In this document: positions 28,101 to 37,040 of the stretch, one piece after another | Numbering within the stretch: position 1 is the stretch's first letter | Layout of the letters: each line of letters begins with the position of its first letter | Assembly: GCF_049846925.1 (NCBI RefSeq) | Contig: NZ_JBNCMT010000022.1 | Coordinates: 32,545 to 96,544 of the forward strand | Length of the DNA: 64,000 nt | Source of the DNA: Brevibacillus_H sp049846925 | Lineage (GTDB): Bacteria > Bacillota > Bacilli > Brevibacillales > Brevibacillaceae | Reading direction: 5' to 3' | The notes under the pieces: generated by a model | The model's database searches: none | Told to the model about the DNA's origin: nothing | Seen by the model: the letters and a program-made list of their open reading frames with translations, nothing else | Translations under genes and position numbers: made by a program

Positions 28101-31100
28101 TTAAGGGAACCCGACAGCGTGGTGGAGAAGAAGCTGGCGGAGATATGGCGGGAGATGCTGGATCGCGCACAGGTTGGAGCAGACGACAACTTTTTCGATT
28201 GCGGAGGGCATTCGCTGAAGGCAATGGTGCTCATGTCGCGGATTAATCAGCGTTTTCAGGTGGAATTGCCGCTCCGAGAGATTTTCCAAGCTTCTACGGT
28301 AAGTCAGTTGGCAAGTCGGATTGAATCACTGTTGGAGCAAGGCCGGACAAAAGATACGTCAATTCTCCCCATTGCAATAAGAGTGGAAGGATACCCCGCT
28401 TCGGCTAGCCAGAAACGTATGTACGTGTTGCACCAAATGATGCCGGAGGGTATCGGATATAACGTGCCCCTGGTGTTGCAGGCAAAAGGGAAAGTTGATG
28501 CTTGCAAGTTGGAAGAGGCGTTGAACGCACTTTTGAAACGGCACGAGTCACTGAGAACCTCCTTTCACATGGTGGATGGGAAGCTGTTGCAGCGGGTAGT
28601 GGAGGATGTATCACTGCGGCTAGAATACCGGGAAGCGGCAGATGAAATCGAAGCCAGGCAGCAGATTCAGGCGTTTATCCGGCCATTCGAGCTAAGATTA
28701 GCTCCACTATTGCGTGCCATGCTCATTGAAATAATGGATGGAAGTGTCTTATTGGTGTTGGATTCCCACCACATTGTGTCGGACGGGGTATCCATCGGGA
28801 TTATGCTGAGGGAATTAAGTCAGCTCTACGAGAGAACAGCAACGACTCAACTTGCTGATTGTCGGCTGCAGTACAAGGACTTCGCCGCATGGCAGCAAGA
28901 TCGCCTCCGATCGGAAGCATTCCTGAAACAGGAGACGTATTGGCTGGATAAACTTCAGGGAGACATCCCCGTCCTGAATGTTGCGGCAGATTACCCGAGG
29001 CCGTCGGTTCAATCCTTTGAAGGGGACCGGATATCCTTCAAGGCCACCCGGGAGCTGTATGAAGGGCTCAAGAGAACCGCATCAGAAAACGGCGCAACGC
29101 TCTACATGATCCTGCTTGCAGGGTATCAGGTGCTACTTTCTAAATACAGCGGGCAGGAGGACATTCTGGTCGGAACCCCCATCGCGGGCAGGCAACATGC
29201 CGACGTGCAGAATATGGTAGGAATGTTCGTCAATACGCTGGTGTTGAGGGGTTATCCGCGCGGCAGTCTACCGTTCCGGGAGTTCCTGCAGGAAGTTAGG
29301 GCGGGAGCGCTGGGTGCTTACGAGCATCAGGAATTTCCGTTTGAGGATTTGGTGGAGAAGGTGCAGCCGGTCCGGGATATGAGTCGCAACCCGCTGTTTG
29401 ACACCATGTTCGCCCTGCAGAATTCAGAGCGGAACCAGCTTGTACTGAATGGAGTGGAATTCAGTGAGACAGCGTTCGAGTACCCTGTATCCAAGTTTGA
29501 TCTGACGCTTACGGCGGAGGCAGACGAGGAAGAGCTGTGTTTCGAATGGGAATATGCCGTGAAGCTGTTCAAGCAAGAAACGGTTGCACGAATGGCGGAG
29601 CATTACATCCATATTCTGGAGCAGGTAACCGAGAATCCGGATCAAACCTTGTCTGCCGTGGAATTGGCAACGGGACAAGAAAAAGAACAGATTCTGGAGA
29701 CGTTCAATGATACATACGCTCCCTACCCGATGGAGAAGTGTATCCACGAACTGTTTGCGGAGCAGGTAAAGCGGACACCGGATCAGACGGCACTCCTGTT
29801 TGGAAATGAATCACTGACCTATCGTGAACTGGATGAACAAAGCAATCGGATGGCTTGGCATTTGCGCAATTGTGGCATTCAATCTGGGGACATTGTGGCA
29901 ACAATCTCCAAGCGGAGCATGGACATGGTCATCGGAATCTATGCCATCTTGAAGGCGGGAGCGGCTTATCTGCCGATAGATCCCGACACTCCCCGTGAAC
30001 GGATACGATACATGCTGGAGGACAGCGGTACTCGTCACGTCCTGATTCAACGGCAGGAGGATTTGGTTCTTGTACCTGAGGATATAACCACGCATTTGAT
30101 AAGTGATTTGCCGAAGGAAAGCCCGGCGGCCGGTGATATGGAATTGTTTTGTAAAAATAAGGCGGAGGATCTTGCCTATATCATCTATACATCCGGTTCA
30201 ACAGGCAAGCCAAAGGGCGTGATGATCGAGCACCGTTCGCTGCTCAATACGCTTTTGTATCTGCAAGAAGCCTATCCTCTGACGAAAGAAGACACGTATC
30301 TGTTTAAGACGGCCTTTACCTTCGACGTGTCAGCAACTGAACTGTTTGGCTGGTTCTTTCAAGGCGGGAGACTGGCCATTCTAGAGCCTGGCCTGGAGCG
30401 GGAGCCTCAAGGGATAGTGGAGGCGATTAAACAGCACAACGTTACGCATATGAACTTCTCGCCGTCCATGCTGGATGTCTTTCTGCAAGCGGTAGACCGT
30501 ATAAGAGGCGTTGATTGGCAGGGAGTCAAATATGTCTTTGCGGCCGGAGAAGCATTGAAACCTCATGTGGTGCAAAGCTTTTACGAGCGGATCAGCGGTG
30601 TAAGGCTGGAGAACATCTACGGGCCAACCGAGATTACGATATACGCCACAGCCTATTCCACTGGTGTTTTGGAAAGCCAAGAAAATATCCCGATTGGAAC
30701 CCCGATTTCGAATATGAAGGCTTATATCATCGATAAACATATGCAGCTTCAGCCACCTGGGGTAGCTGGAGAGTTGTGTTTGTCGGGAGTAGGGCTGGCA
30801 AGGGGTTATCTCAATCAGGAGGAGCTGACGAAGGAGAGGTTCGTAACCAATCCATTCAATCCGGATGAACGCATGTACAGAACAGGTGATTTGGCCCGGT
30901 GGAAGGATGACGGAAACATCGAGTATCTGGGGAGGCTGGATCAGCAGGTCAAGGTGAGAGGCTACCGGATTGAACTGGGAGAAATCGAACAGACCCTGCT
31001 TGGACATCCAAATATCACCTCTGCCGTGGTGACTGTAAAGGAGAGTTCGGCTGATCGCAAGCGCCTGCTCGCCTATCTGGTTCTCGTGGATGGAGAACAA

Positions 31101-31514
31101 GAGGACGATTGGGAAGGTTATTTACGACGCTGGCTGCCCTCCTATATGATCCCGGAAGCATTTGTACAACTTAACGAAATCCCGCTTAATGCAAGTGGTA
31201 AAGCGGATCTCAAACTGCTACCGGATAGCGGCGCTGAAAGAAGCAAGCCGCTAACTGAGCCACGTACGCCGAGGGATATCCGGCTTGTACAACTGATAGA
31301 GGAACTGCTGCAGGCTGAAGGAATCGCTATGAACGATAACCTGTTTGACTATGGAGCCAATTCCATTGTGCTCGTTCAGCTAGCCATGCTGCTGGAAGAC
31401 GAATTTGATACTACAGTTTCCATCTTGGAACTGATGAGGACGCCAACAGTTGCGGACATTGCCGAAAAAATCAGCCTGTCTGCAAGAACAACAGATAGTA
31501 GCGTTCTGCTGTAG
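25146..31514 (+). CDS. Nonribosomal peptide synthetase, two modules (C-A-PCP-C-A-PCP)
   Basis: A 2122-residue protein (ATG 25146 after GGAGAG). Module 1 has C about 15-445 (HHIIADG near 152), A about 470-965 (YTSGSTGTPKG near 635) and PCP (CGGHSLKAM, Ser near 1021). Module 2 has C about 1080-1500 (HHIVSDG near 1207), A about 1530-2015 (YTSGSTGKPKG near 1681) and PCP (YGANSIVLV, Ser near 2072). Hand-aligned pockets are D-A-F-L-F-G-L-T-L-K for the first and D-V-T-N-F-A-I-I-Y-K for the second. The latter strongly resembles that of the preceding single-module NRPS. No internal epimerase, methylase or thioesterase is present; release must be by the separate thioesterase that follows. Confidence 0.94.
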   Translation: MGNPLRKYPPLLSAGREDNYPLSYQQERLYYLSLILPDSSVWNLVTSKTLTGNLQVDAMRRAVTELAGRHPILRSVIGWQGDAPCQSFTRNTEDLFETIDMSDMPADESSQALQDLLKHLWYHPIRLNGEDLLFQAILIRMEEEKYVMLFKLHHIIADGTCLQILWRDVKRIYNSLLDGIPADLPALKLDYGSYTRWQRDTFAEENTKEQESYWLKEFQGELPVLELPVDFHPSAELSFNGALTHLELPEELVKELRLHCMTNRVILFSGLMAVFYVLLHKLSGQEDIVVGTVFNGRHYGPEFNHAAGFFVNTVAVRADVEDEMTFSDLLKSVHDKVDDAYYMQDYPFERLIRVLNPDRENNRIPLFRTMFNMVMEGTEELGFLGLEETKLESDANATQTDLLFDVRQIGNRMFLWSEYNTDLFQEETVNRLLGMYVNLLHQIVSEPGIKVKDLVLTDPQEQEKILKAFNDTTVPFPSEKCIHELFAEQVKQEPDQTAMCFGDRKWSYREVNRQADLLAVRLVSEGVGVGSIVGILAERTPELVIGMLGILKAGAAYLPIDPVYPEERKRFMLKDSGASVLLVQSGLNTHPEWNQKTLLLDEHGADEGATSSLKDVPIAGIGDGEQGSEQLAYVMYTSGSTGTPKGVMITHRNVVRLVHDGGFLSFEQGDRLLLAGSPSFDAVTFEVWISLLNGIPLYLTGDETLLQAGRLGAFIRENGITLLLLTAALFQQLAEEDAKLFAPLRCLFVGGDQLPIRQINKVREACPDLRLVNLYGPTENTTLSTFYPIESEHEAGIPIGKPVPNSTAYILDAYGHVQPIGVPGELYVGGDGLAKGYLNRPELTEKCFVPNPFSLGERIYKTGDRAKWLPDGNIAFLGRVDNQVKIRGYRVEPGEIETILQTCIHISEAAVVTREDRDGSKYLCAYVVCIGDSSISEIRKFLNERLPGYMVPSVIVPLPKLPLTRNGKVDRKQLPEPLIDDSGVMLREPDSVVEKKLAEIWREMLDRAQVGADDNFFDCGGHSLKAMVLMSRINQRFQVELPLREIFQASTVSQLASRIESLLEQGRTKDTSILPIAIRVEGYPASASQKRMYVLHQMMPEGIGYNVPLVLQAKGKVDACKLEEALNALLKRHESLRTSFHMVDGKLLQRVVEDVSLRLEYREAADEIEARQQIQAFIRPFELRLAPLLRAMLIEIMDGSVLLVLDSHHIVSDGVSIGIMLRELSQLYERTATTQLADCRLQYKDFAAWQQDRLRSEAFLKQETYWLDKLQGDIPVLNVAADYPRPSVQSFEGDRISFKATRELYEGLKRTASENGATLYMILLAGYQVLLSKYSGQEDILVGTPIAGRQHADVQNMVGMFVNTLVLRGYPRGSLPFREFLQEVRAGALGAYEHQEFPFEDLVEKVQPVRDMSRNPLFDTMFALQNSERNQLVLNGVEFSETAFEYPVSKFDLTLTAEADEEELCFEWEYAVKLFKQETVARMAEHYIHILEQVTENPDQTLSAVELATGQEKEQILETFNDTYAPYPMEKCIHELFAEQVKRTPDQTALLFGNESLTYRELDEQSNRMAWHLRNCGIQSGDIVATISKRSMDMVIGIYAILKAGAAYLPIDPDTPRERIRYMLEDSGTRHVLIQRQEDLVLVPEDITTHLISDLPKESPAAGDMELFCKNKAEDLAYIIYTSGSTGKPKGVMIEHRSLLNTLLYLQEAYPLTKEDTYLFKTAFTFDVSATELFGWFFQGGRLAILEPGLEREPQGIVEAIKQHNVTHMNFSPSMLDVFLQAVDRIRGVDWQGVKYVFAAGEALKPHVVQSFYERISGVRLENIYGPTEITIYATAYSTGVLESQENIPIGTPISNMKAYIIDKHMQLQPPGVAGELCLSGVGLARGYLNQEELTKERFVTNPFNPDERMYRTGDLARWKDDGNIEYLGRLDQQVKVRGYRIELGEIEQTLLGHPNITSAVVTVKESSADRKRLLAYLVLVDGEQEDDWEGYLRRWLPSYMIPEAFVQLNEIPLNASGKADLKLLPDSGAERSKPLTEPRTPRDIRLVQLIEELLQAEGIAMNDNLFDYGANSIVLVQLAMLLEDEFDTTVSILELMRTPTVADIAEKISLSARTTDSSVLL

Positions 31515-31548
31515 GAGCTGTTCAAGTTCAATGTAAGGGGGTGGTTCA

Positions 31549-32463
31549 GTGGGGCTTACGCTGCTGAGGAAATCACATCAAAAGTTTCATTACAAACGAA
31601 GGTTGGTGATGCTGCAAAAAGGGTCTGATCCGGTTAAAAAACTATTTCTCATTCATGACGGAACCGGCAGGATCGAGGGGTATCTCCCATTTTGCGCCTC
31701 CGTTGATCCACGGTTTGAGATTTATGGTGTTGTTTTGGATGATTCTGTGGATGGAATTCCTCGTAACATCCGGATAGAGGAGCTGGCCAGCAAATATGTA
31801 GATTGTCTGCTGGATTTGACCAGTGGCCCGTTTTATCTCGCTGGCTGGTCGATCGGGGGGAACATTGCCATTGAAATGGCCAATCAGTTGGAAGCGAGGA
31901 ATGAGCAAGTGGAACTCATCTGTATGTTCGATACGCCTCAGCCCGGTTTCTACCCGAAAGGAAGTGTCCCATCATTTTCGGTATCGTCCGAATATGAGTT
32001 CTTCAAGCGGTTCATCAAAAGTGATGCTTTACTCAGGGAGTTGTACTCGGCGGTGAACATGGAGTCCTTTTACAGTCAGCTCCTTGATGCTCCAGAGGGA
32101 GCAGTTGATTGGGAAGCCTTTTTTGGGGTGATGGACAATGAATGGCCGTTTCCCTTGGTAAAGCTGGCCAATCTCACTGCAATTGATCGGCTGTATCTGC
32201 TCAATATCAATCGCAATCTGCACCATGCACGAACTGAGCATATTCCTCTCAGTAAAGGAACCTATCCGGTACACATGTTCCAGGCCATGATTGATCCCAT
32301 TCCTGACCTCGATGAATGGTCGAAGTATTGCGATAACTTTACAATCCATGAAGTACACGCAACACACTACTCTATCTTTGATGAAGAGCATAAAGAGGAA
32401 TTGGCGCCCAAATTCCATTCAATTCTTGTAAAGGAGTCCCGACATGACACATTTGTTAGATAG
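31549..32463 (+). CDS. NRPS-associated thioesterase (alpha/beta hydrolase)
   Basis: A 304-residue protein with a GTG start and AAGGGGGTGG upstream. LFLIHDGTGRIEGYLPF near residue 33 and the nucleophile elbow GWSIGG with Ser101 are typical of NRPS releasing thioesterases. A C-terminal histidine is available in VHATHYSIF near 280. Because the last NRPS module has no thioesterase domain, this discrete enzyme most likely releases the finished peptide by hydrolysis, cyclisation or transfer; an editing type II role is the alternative. Its 3' end overlaps the next gene by 20 bases. Confidence 0.85.
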   Translation: MGLTLLRKSHQKFHYKRRLVMLQKGSDPVKKLFLIHDGTGRIEGYLPFCASVDPRFEIYGVVLDDSVDGIPRNIRIEELASKYVDCLLDLTSGPFYLAGWSIGGNIAIEMANQLEARNEQVELICMFDTPQPGFYPKGSVPSFSVSSEYEFFKRFIKSDALLRELYSAVNMESFYSQLLDAPEGAVDWEAFFGVMDNEWPFPLVKLANLTAIDRLYLLNINRNLHHARTEHIPLSKGTYPVHMFQAMIDPIPDLDEWSKYCDNFTIHEVHATHYSIFDEEHKEELAPKFHSILVKESRHDTFVR

Positions 32464-33556
32464 CGTGTTTGCATTGCATCAGAACAGGCTTGAGCGTCTG
32501 CCGCTCGTCAACAAACCGAAGCTGGGCTTTAGCTCGATTTATACACCGGAGGAAGTGCTTTACGCCGCAGGAGTTGTTCCTTTCCGGATAACAGGCGAAA
32601 CAAGAAACGTCAGTTCCGATGCCACCTCATTGTTGTCCAATAATTTTTGCTCCTATATCCTAAGCTGCATGAGTGAAGGTCTGGATCAAGTCTATTCGTT
32701 TTCAGACGGTCATATCTTTCTGGATACATGCGACATGCGTAAACGGATGTATGAAGTATGGGAAAAAAACGTTGGCGATTCCTTTCACTATTTGCTGGAG
32801 TTGCCTAAGGATGTTAAGGAAACGTCGAAAAGTTATTACCGCTGGCAAATCGAACGGCTGATTCAGGAGCTGGAAAAGCGGTATTCATGTACGATCGGTG
32901 AGACCGAGCTCCGCAATGCGATACAGCTATGCAATCAATCAAGAAGGCTGTTGCAGAAGGCGTGCAGGATGCGCAATCAGGGCATTCTCCCGATGAAGTC
33001 CATCGAGATGCTGGAACTTGTGAAGGCAAGCAACTCGGGGCTCAAGGAGGAATTTAACGAGAAGCTGGAAGCCATTCTTCAGTCACTCGAGGGAGTAGAA
33101 GTACCCGATTCCACTAAACACTTCAATGTGCTGCTCACCGGAAGCTATTTTGACAATGCGAGTATTCTGGAGATCATCGAAAATACAGGTGCACGCATCG
33201 TCTACGAGGACATGAGCACGGGATACAAATATTTTGAAGGCGAAATTGATGAGGACAGAGATCCCTTGGAGGCTATTGCAGATTATTACCTGGAAAAAGC
33301 GACGAGTGCGCGGATGATTGATTCCGATCGCAGGCTTGCCCACATCCAGCAAATCATCCGTGAGTATAACGTGAATGCGGTTCTGTACCTTCCTCTTAAA
33401 TTTTGCGATACGAATCTGATCGATTATCCTTACATCCGACATTCACTAGCCCAGCTTGGAATCCCGGTCTTGTTCATCGAGTCAGAACGGCATATGACCA
33501 ATATCCAAAGCATTAAAACCCGGATTCAGACCTTTTTTGAAACAAGAATGATGTAG
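32444..33556 (+). CDS. 2-hydroxyacyl-CoA dehydratase / benzoyl-CoA reductase family Fe-S subunit (HgdB-like)
   Basis: A 370-residue protein. The text NNFCSYILSCM near residue 66, DTCDMRKRMYEVW near 90 and LPLKFCDTNLIDYPYIRHSL near 320 matches the three-cysteine pattern that holds a [4Fe-4S] cluster in the dehydratase D-component. GVVPFRITGE near 43 is also family-like. Such subunits work as heterodimers that receive one high-energy electron from an ATPase activator and eliminate water through a ketyl radical. Both partner genes follow. It lies inside the NRPS operon, overlapping the thioesterase gene, so the substrate is probably a pathway intermediate rather than a fermentation acid. Confidence 0.85.
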   Translation: MTHLLDSVFALHQNRLERLPLVNKPKLGFSSIYTPEEVLYAAGVVPFRITGETRNVSSDATSLLSNNFCSYILSCMSEGLDQVYSFSDGHIFLDTCDMRKRMYEVWEKNVGDSFHYLLELPKDVKETSKSYYRWQIERLIQELEKRYSCTIGETELRNAIQLCNQSRRLLQKACRMRNQGILPMKSIEMLELVKASNSGLKEEFNEKLEAILQSLEGVEVPDSTKHFNVLLTGSYFDNASILEIIENTGARIVYEDMSTGYKYFEGEIDEDRDPLEAIADYYLEKATSARMIDSDRRLAHIQQIIREYNVNAVLYLPLKFCDTNLIDYPYIRHSLAQLGIPVLFIESERHMTNIQSIKTRIQTFFETRMM

Positions 33557-33567
33557 AGGAGGCCATA

Positions 33568-34803
33568 ATGAAACTGACGAATGATTTTAAGTTGATCGAT
33601 GGCAACAACCGGAGCTTACAGGCGAAAAATATGACGGAAAATCTGGCCAGCTACGATGTGCAAAACTACTCGCAGCCCAACTTTCCCAAGACAGCCCGTG
33701 TCCGTTCTTTGTTCAATGCCTATATCATTATGCATCCCTTTAAGGAACAAACCAGGGTTGCGTTTGTCGGAGAGGTTTTTCCCAACGAGCTGTTATTCGC
33801 ATTCAAGTTCATTTCTTTAAACTTTGAGAGCATTTCCACCATGTACTCCCAATCGGATGCGGTAGACAAGGTTCTGAGGCTTACGGAAGAAAATCATTTG
33901 CCGAGAGATTTATGCTCTAGCGTCCGAGCCGCCTATGGCTCGGCAATGGCCAACTGTCTGCCAAGACCGGATATCATCATTATCAACAATCATCTGTGCG
34001 ATGGGCTTGCCAAATTGGGTTTTCAATTCAGCAAAATTTACGATAGCAACTATATTACATTTAACGTACCCATGTTTGATACCAAAGAATCGGTTGCCTA
34101 TCTGGCCGGACAATTTCAGAATGTTCTTAAAGAAATCGAGAGCGCCACAGGGTTCGCATATGACGAAAGCTATTTTCACGAAGTCATCAAGCTGTCCAAC
34201 GAGGCCAAGGATTATTTCCTTAAGACAATTGAGATTGCCAAGCAGGTGCATATCCCGGGACTGCAAAGAGAGCTTTATGAAATTATGGCCGTCAATTGCT
34301 GGGGCATGAAGGAAATGGTGAAAATTTCCCAATCCCTGTACAACGAGACTCTTGAGAAATTGGAAGCGAAAGAAACAGCGCCAAGGAAAAAGCGGTTGAT
34401 ATGGGTTGGACTCGCACCGGACCAATCCCACGAGTTGGTTCAATATTTGGAGAACAAAATTGAACTCATTTACTGGACCACCTATTGGGAAGGTAATTTG
34501 ATGCTGCTTGACCCAGAGCGGCCATTGGAAAGCATGGCAGAACGTTCCATCTCGTATTTGTGGAATGCCAACAGAATGACAGATCAAACCGCGGTTGTCT
34601 GCGAACAAAATCATATCGATGCCATCCTTTTGGTAAATACATGGGGTTGCAGAAATATGATGGGACTTAGTCAAGCGGTCCGTGAAATGGCTTCAAAAAA
34701 TAAGATAAAATGTCTTTCGGTTGACGTGGACATTCGGGACAAAAACAATTATTCGTTCCCACAAGTGAAAAATCGTATCGATGCATTTTTGGAAATTATC
34801 TAA
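33568..34803 (+). CDS. Second 2-hydroxyacyl-CoA dehydratase family subunit (HgdA-like, divergent)
   Basis: A 411-residue protein after GAGGAGG. It has the family features in diverged form: DLCSSVRAAYGSAM near residue 113, LPRPDIIIINNHLCDGLAKL near 130 and LLVNTWGCRNMMGLSQAVREM near 352. Three cysteines (in DLC, HLC and WGC) lie where the cluster ligands are expected. The N-terminal 100 residues show little similarity to known subunits. It would pair with the preceding protein as the heterodimeric catalytic component. Base composition here is visibly lower in GC than the NRPS genes. Confidence 0.8.
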   Translation: MKLTNDFKLIDGNNRSLQAKNMTENLASYDVQNYSQPNFPKTARVRSLFNAYIIMHPFKEQTRVAFVGEVFPNELLFAFKFISLNFESISTMYSQSDAVDKVLRLTEENHLPRDLCSSVRAAYGSAMANCLPRPDIIIINNHLCDGLAKLGFQFSKIYDSNYITFNVPMFDTKESVAYLAGQFQNVLKEIESATGFAYDESYFHEVIKLSNEAKDYFLKTIEIAKQVHIPGLQRELYEIMAVNCWGMKEMVKISQSLYNETLEKLEAKETAPRKKRLIWVGLAPDQSHELVQYLENKIELIYWTTYWEGNLMLLDPERPLESMAERSISYLWNANRMTDQTAVVCEQNHIDAILLVNTWGCRNMMGLSQAVREMASKNKIKCLSVDVDIRDKNNYSFPQVKNRIDAFLEII

Positions 34804-34830
34804 TTTTAAGAATAAAAGGAGACGGGAAAA

Positions 34831-35598
34831 ATGATTACAGTAGGAATTGATATTGGCTCACTCTCAACCAAATCGGCTATTTTGAAAGACAAAAAAGAAG
34901 TCCTTGCCTATGATGTCATTTTTACCGGCGGCAACAACAGGGAGTCTGCTGCGCAGACCTTCCGGAATGTAATTGAAAAAGCTGGACTGAACGAAAGTGA
35001 TATTGACGTTGTCGTTACTACCGGTTATGGCAGAGAAAATGTGCCGTTCTCAAATAAAAATTTTTCCGAAATCACTTGCCATGCGAAGGGCATGCATTTC
35101 CTGAATCCTGAAATCCGCACGGTTCTTGATATTGGCGGGCAGGACAGCAAGGCGATACAGCTTGACGATGAAGGGAATGTGCTTAATTTTTTGATGAATG
35201 ACAAGTGTGCAGCAGGTTGCGGAAGATTCCTGGATATTATCGCGCGGGCACTTGATGTCGATCTTGCAGAAATGGGGGAAATTTCTACCAGATCAACCAA
35301 TGCGGCGCGGATCAGTAGCATGTGCTCTGTTTTTGCCGAAACCGAGGTTGTCTCTTTGGTAGCTGTAGGCACACCTACTCCTGATATCATTAAAGGCGTC
35401 CATGATTCTATCGCTACCAGATCCATTGCATTGCTGAAGTCGGTGGGTATCCGCGCCCCGCTTGGAATGAGCGGCGGAGTGGCCAAGAATATCGGGATCA
35501 TTAACTCTCTTGAAGAAAAAATGAACATGAAAGTCCATGTGACTGCGTATCCCCAAGTGACTGGAGCGATCGGTGCAGCTTTTCTCGGACAACAATAA
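34831..35598 (+). CDS. Dehydratase activator ATPase (HgdC/archerase, BadF/BcrAD family)
   Basis: A 255-residue ASKHA-fold ATPase after AAAGGAGACGGG. GIDIGSLSTKSAIL is at residue 5 and DIGGQDSKAI near 104 (nucleotide binding). The two cysteines that bind the subunit-bridging [4Fe-4S] cluster are Cys126 (DKCAAGCGRF) and Cys165 (SSMCSVFAETEV), positions that fit the characterised glutaryl-type activators. GMSGGVAKNIG near 215 is also typical. It couples ATP hydrolysis to a single low-potential electron transfer into the dehydratase. With the two preceding genes this is a full set. Confidence 0.92.
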   Translation: MITVGIDIGSLSTKSAILKDKKEVLAYDVIFTGGNNRESAAQTFRNVIEKAGLNESDIDVVVTTGYGRENVPFSNKNFSEITCHAKGMHFLNPEIRTVLDIGGQDSKAIQLDDEGNVLNFLMNDKCAAGCGRFLDIIARALDVDLAEMGEISTRSTNAARISSMCSVFAETEVVSLVAVGTPTPDIIKGVHDSIATRSIALLKSVGIRAPLGMSGGVAKNIGIINSLEEKMNMKVHVTAYPQVTGAIGAAFLGQQ

Positions 35599-35638
35599 GA
35601 GTGAATAATCGGGATCCATAAAGGGGGATATTACTTGG

Positions 35639-37027
35639 ATGGATCAAACAGCCGCACCGGAAAAAATCTCGTATAAAAAAATCATCAGCGTCACGTATCC
35701 CATAATTTTATCGATGTTTTCCATCAATATCATGATATTTGTTGACCGGGCATTCATTGCTCAGTACGATATCACGCAATTTGCGGCAGTTATGCCGGCC
35801 AGTAATGTGGCAACATCTCTGGCAAGTATCTTTCTGGGGGTTGTAGGGTTTTCCTCCACCTTAATTTCCCACTTTTACGGTGCTGGCGATAGGAATAACT
35901 GCAGTAAATCCTTGTGGCAGGGAGTCTACATAAGCTTGCTCGCATCTCTTATTCTGCTCCTTACTGCGCCCGTTTTTAGTTCGGTTTTTTCACTGATGGG
36001 ACATAGCGGGGAACTACTGATCTATGAAAAGCAATTTTTTTACCTGATGATCTTTGCCAACTGTGTACAGATTCTGATTGCCGCGTTTTCAAGCCTGTTT
36101 CGGGGTGTGGGCGATACCAAAAAGATCCTGTATGTTGCGGTGATATCCAACATTTGCAACATTGTTCTGGATTGGCTGCTGATTTTCGGTAATTGGGGCT
36201 TTCCAGAGCTGGGTGGAATCATGGGAGCCGGTATTGCTACCTTAATTAGTTGTTTCATTAATTTGGCGATCACCATCCTAATGCTTTGTTCCAAGTCCTA
36301 TAAAGCTGGCTTTCAGGTCTTCAAGAACCTTTCGTTGGATCGCGAGTTGTTCGTGAAAATATGGAAGTTCGGCTTGCCTTCGGGAATTCAGTCCTTTGTA
36401 GGCACCGCCTATTTCAGCATGCTGCTGCTCATCATCGGGAAATCGGGGGAAAGTGATATCACCGCGGCAAATATCGTTTTTACGATTGAAGGCTTATCCA
36501 TCTTTCCGATATGGGGGCTTGGCAATGCGCTGAGTATTCTGGCTGCACAGGAGAGAGGCGGGGGAAGGATAGAGAATATTTCGGTCGTCCTGAAAAAGGG
36601 CTTATGGCTTGCGCTGGGATTTAATGTGCTGATCATCGTTTCGTTTAATGTGTTTCCAGATTTTCTGGTATCCATTTTTCACGCAAAAGGCAGCCAAGGG
36701 TATGACCTGATCCGGGATATTACCATTCCGCTCGTCAGACTGACATCACTGTGGATCATCATTGATTCCGTTCAGATCGTCATCGGAAGTATCCTGAAGG
36801 CGACGGGCGACACCCTGTTTATGATGAAGCTATATTTGATCGCACCCATTCTCTTCTATTTGCTGCTTCCTTATCTCACCTACATCGTGGCGGGCTACTC
36901 CTTATTCTGGGTATGGATCGAGCTGTTACTCTTTACCGTAGTCATGTTAGTTCTCGTGACCAAAAGATACACCGGTGGGAAGTGGCGCAATATCGAGGTA
37001 TTAAACAAGCAGTCGTTGACCACCTGA
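35639..37027 (+). CDS. MATE-family multidrug/natural product exporter
   Basis: A 462-residue polytopic membrane protein with about twelve hydrophobic segments in two related halves, for example IISVTYPIILSMFSINIM near the N-terminus, FAAVMPASNVATSL, FSSLFRGVGDTKKIL near 150 and IGSILKATGDTLFMM near 385. The paired GDT motifs are typical of the MATE/DinF fold. It is the last gene of the cluster and is followed by a strong terminator. Export of the NRPS product and self-protection is the natural role (inference). Confidence 0.88.
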   Translation: MDQTAAPEKISYKKIISVTYPIILSMFSINIMIFVDRAFIAQYDITQFAAVMPASNVATSLASIFLGVVGFSSTLISHFYGAGDRNNCSKSLWQGVYISLLASLILLLTAPVFSSVFSLMGHSGELLIYEKQFFYLMIFANCVQILIAAFSSLFRGVGDTKKILYVAVISNICNIVLDWLLIFGNWGFPELGGIMGAGIATLISCFINLAITILMLCSKSYKAGFQVFKNLSLDRELFVKIWKFGLPSGIQSFVGTAYFSMLLLIIGKSGESDITAANIVFTIEGLSIFPIWGLGNALSILAAQERGGGRIENISVVLKKGLWLALGFNVLIIVSFNVFPDFLVSIFHAKGSQGYDLIRDITIPLVRLTSLWIIIDSVQIVIGSILKATGDTLFMMKLYLIAPILFYLLLPYLTYIVAGYSLFWVWIELLLFTVVMLVLVTKRYTGGKWRNIEVLNKQSLTT

Positions 37028-37040
37028 TAAAATTAAACTC

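Noticed and set aside
33910..34674. 254-residue ORF on the minus strand
   Set aside because: It lies wholly inside the dehydratase subunit gene, which has clear family motifs and a ribosome site; the antisense translation shows no motif.
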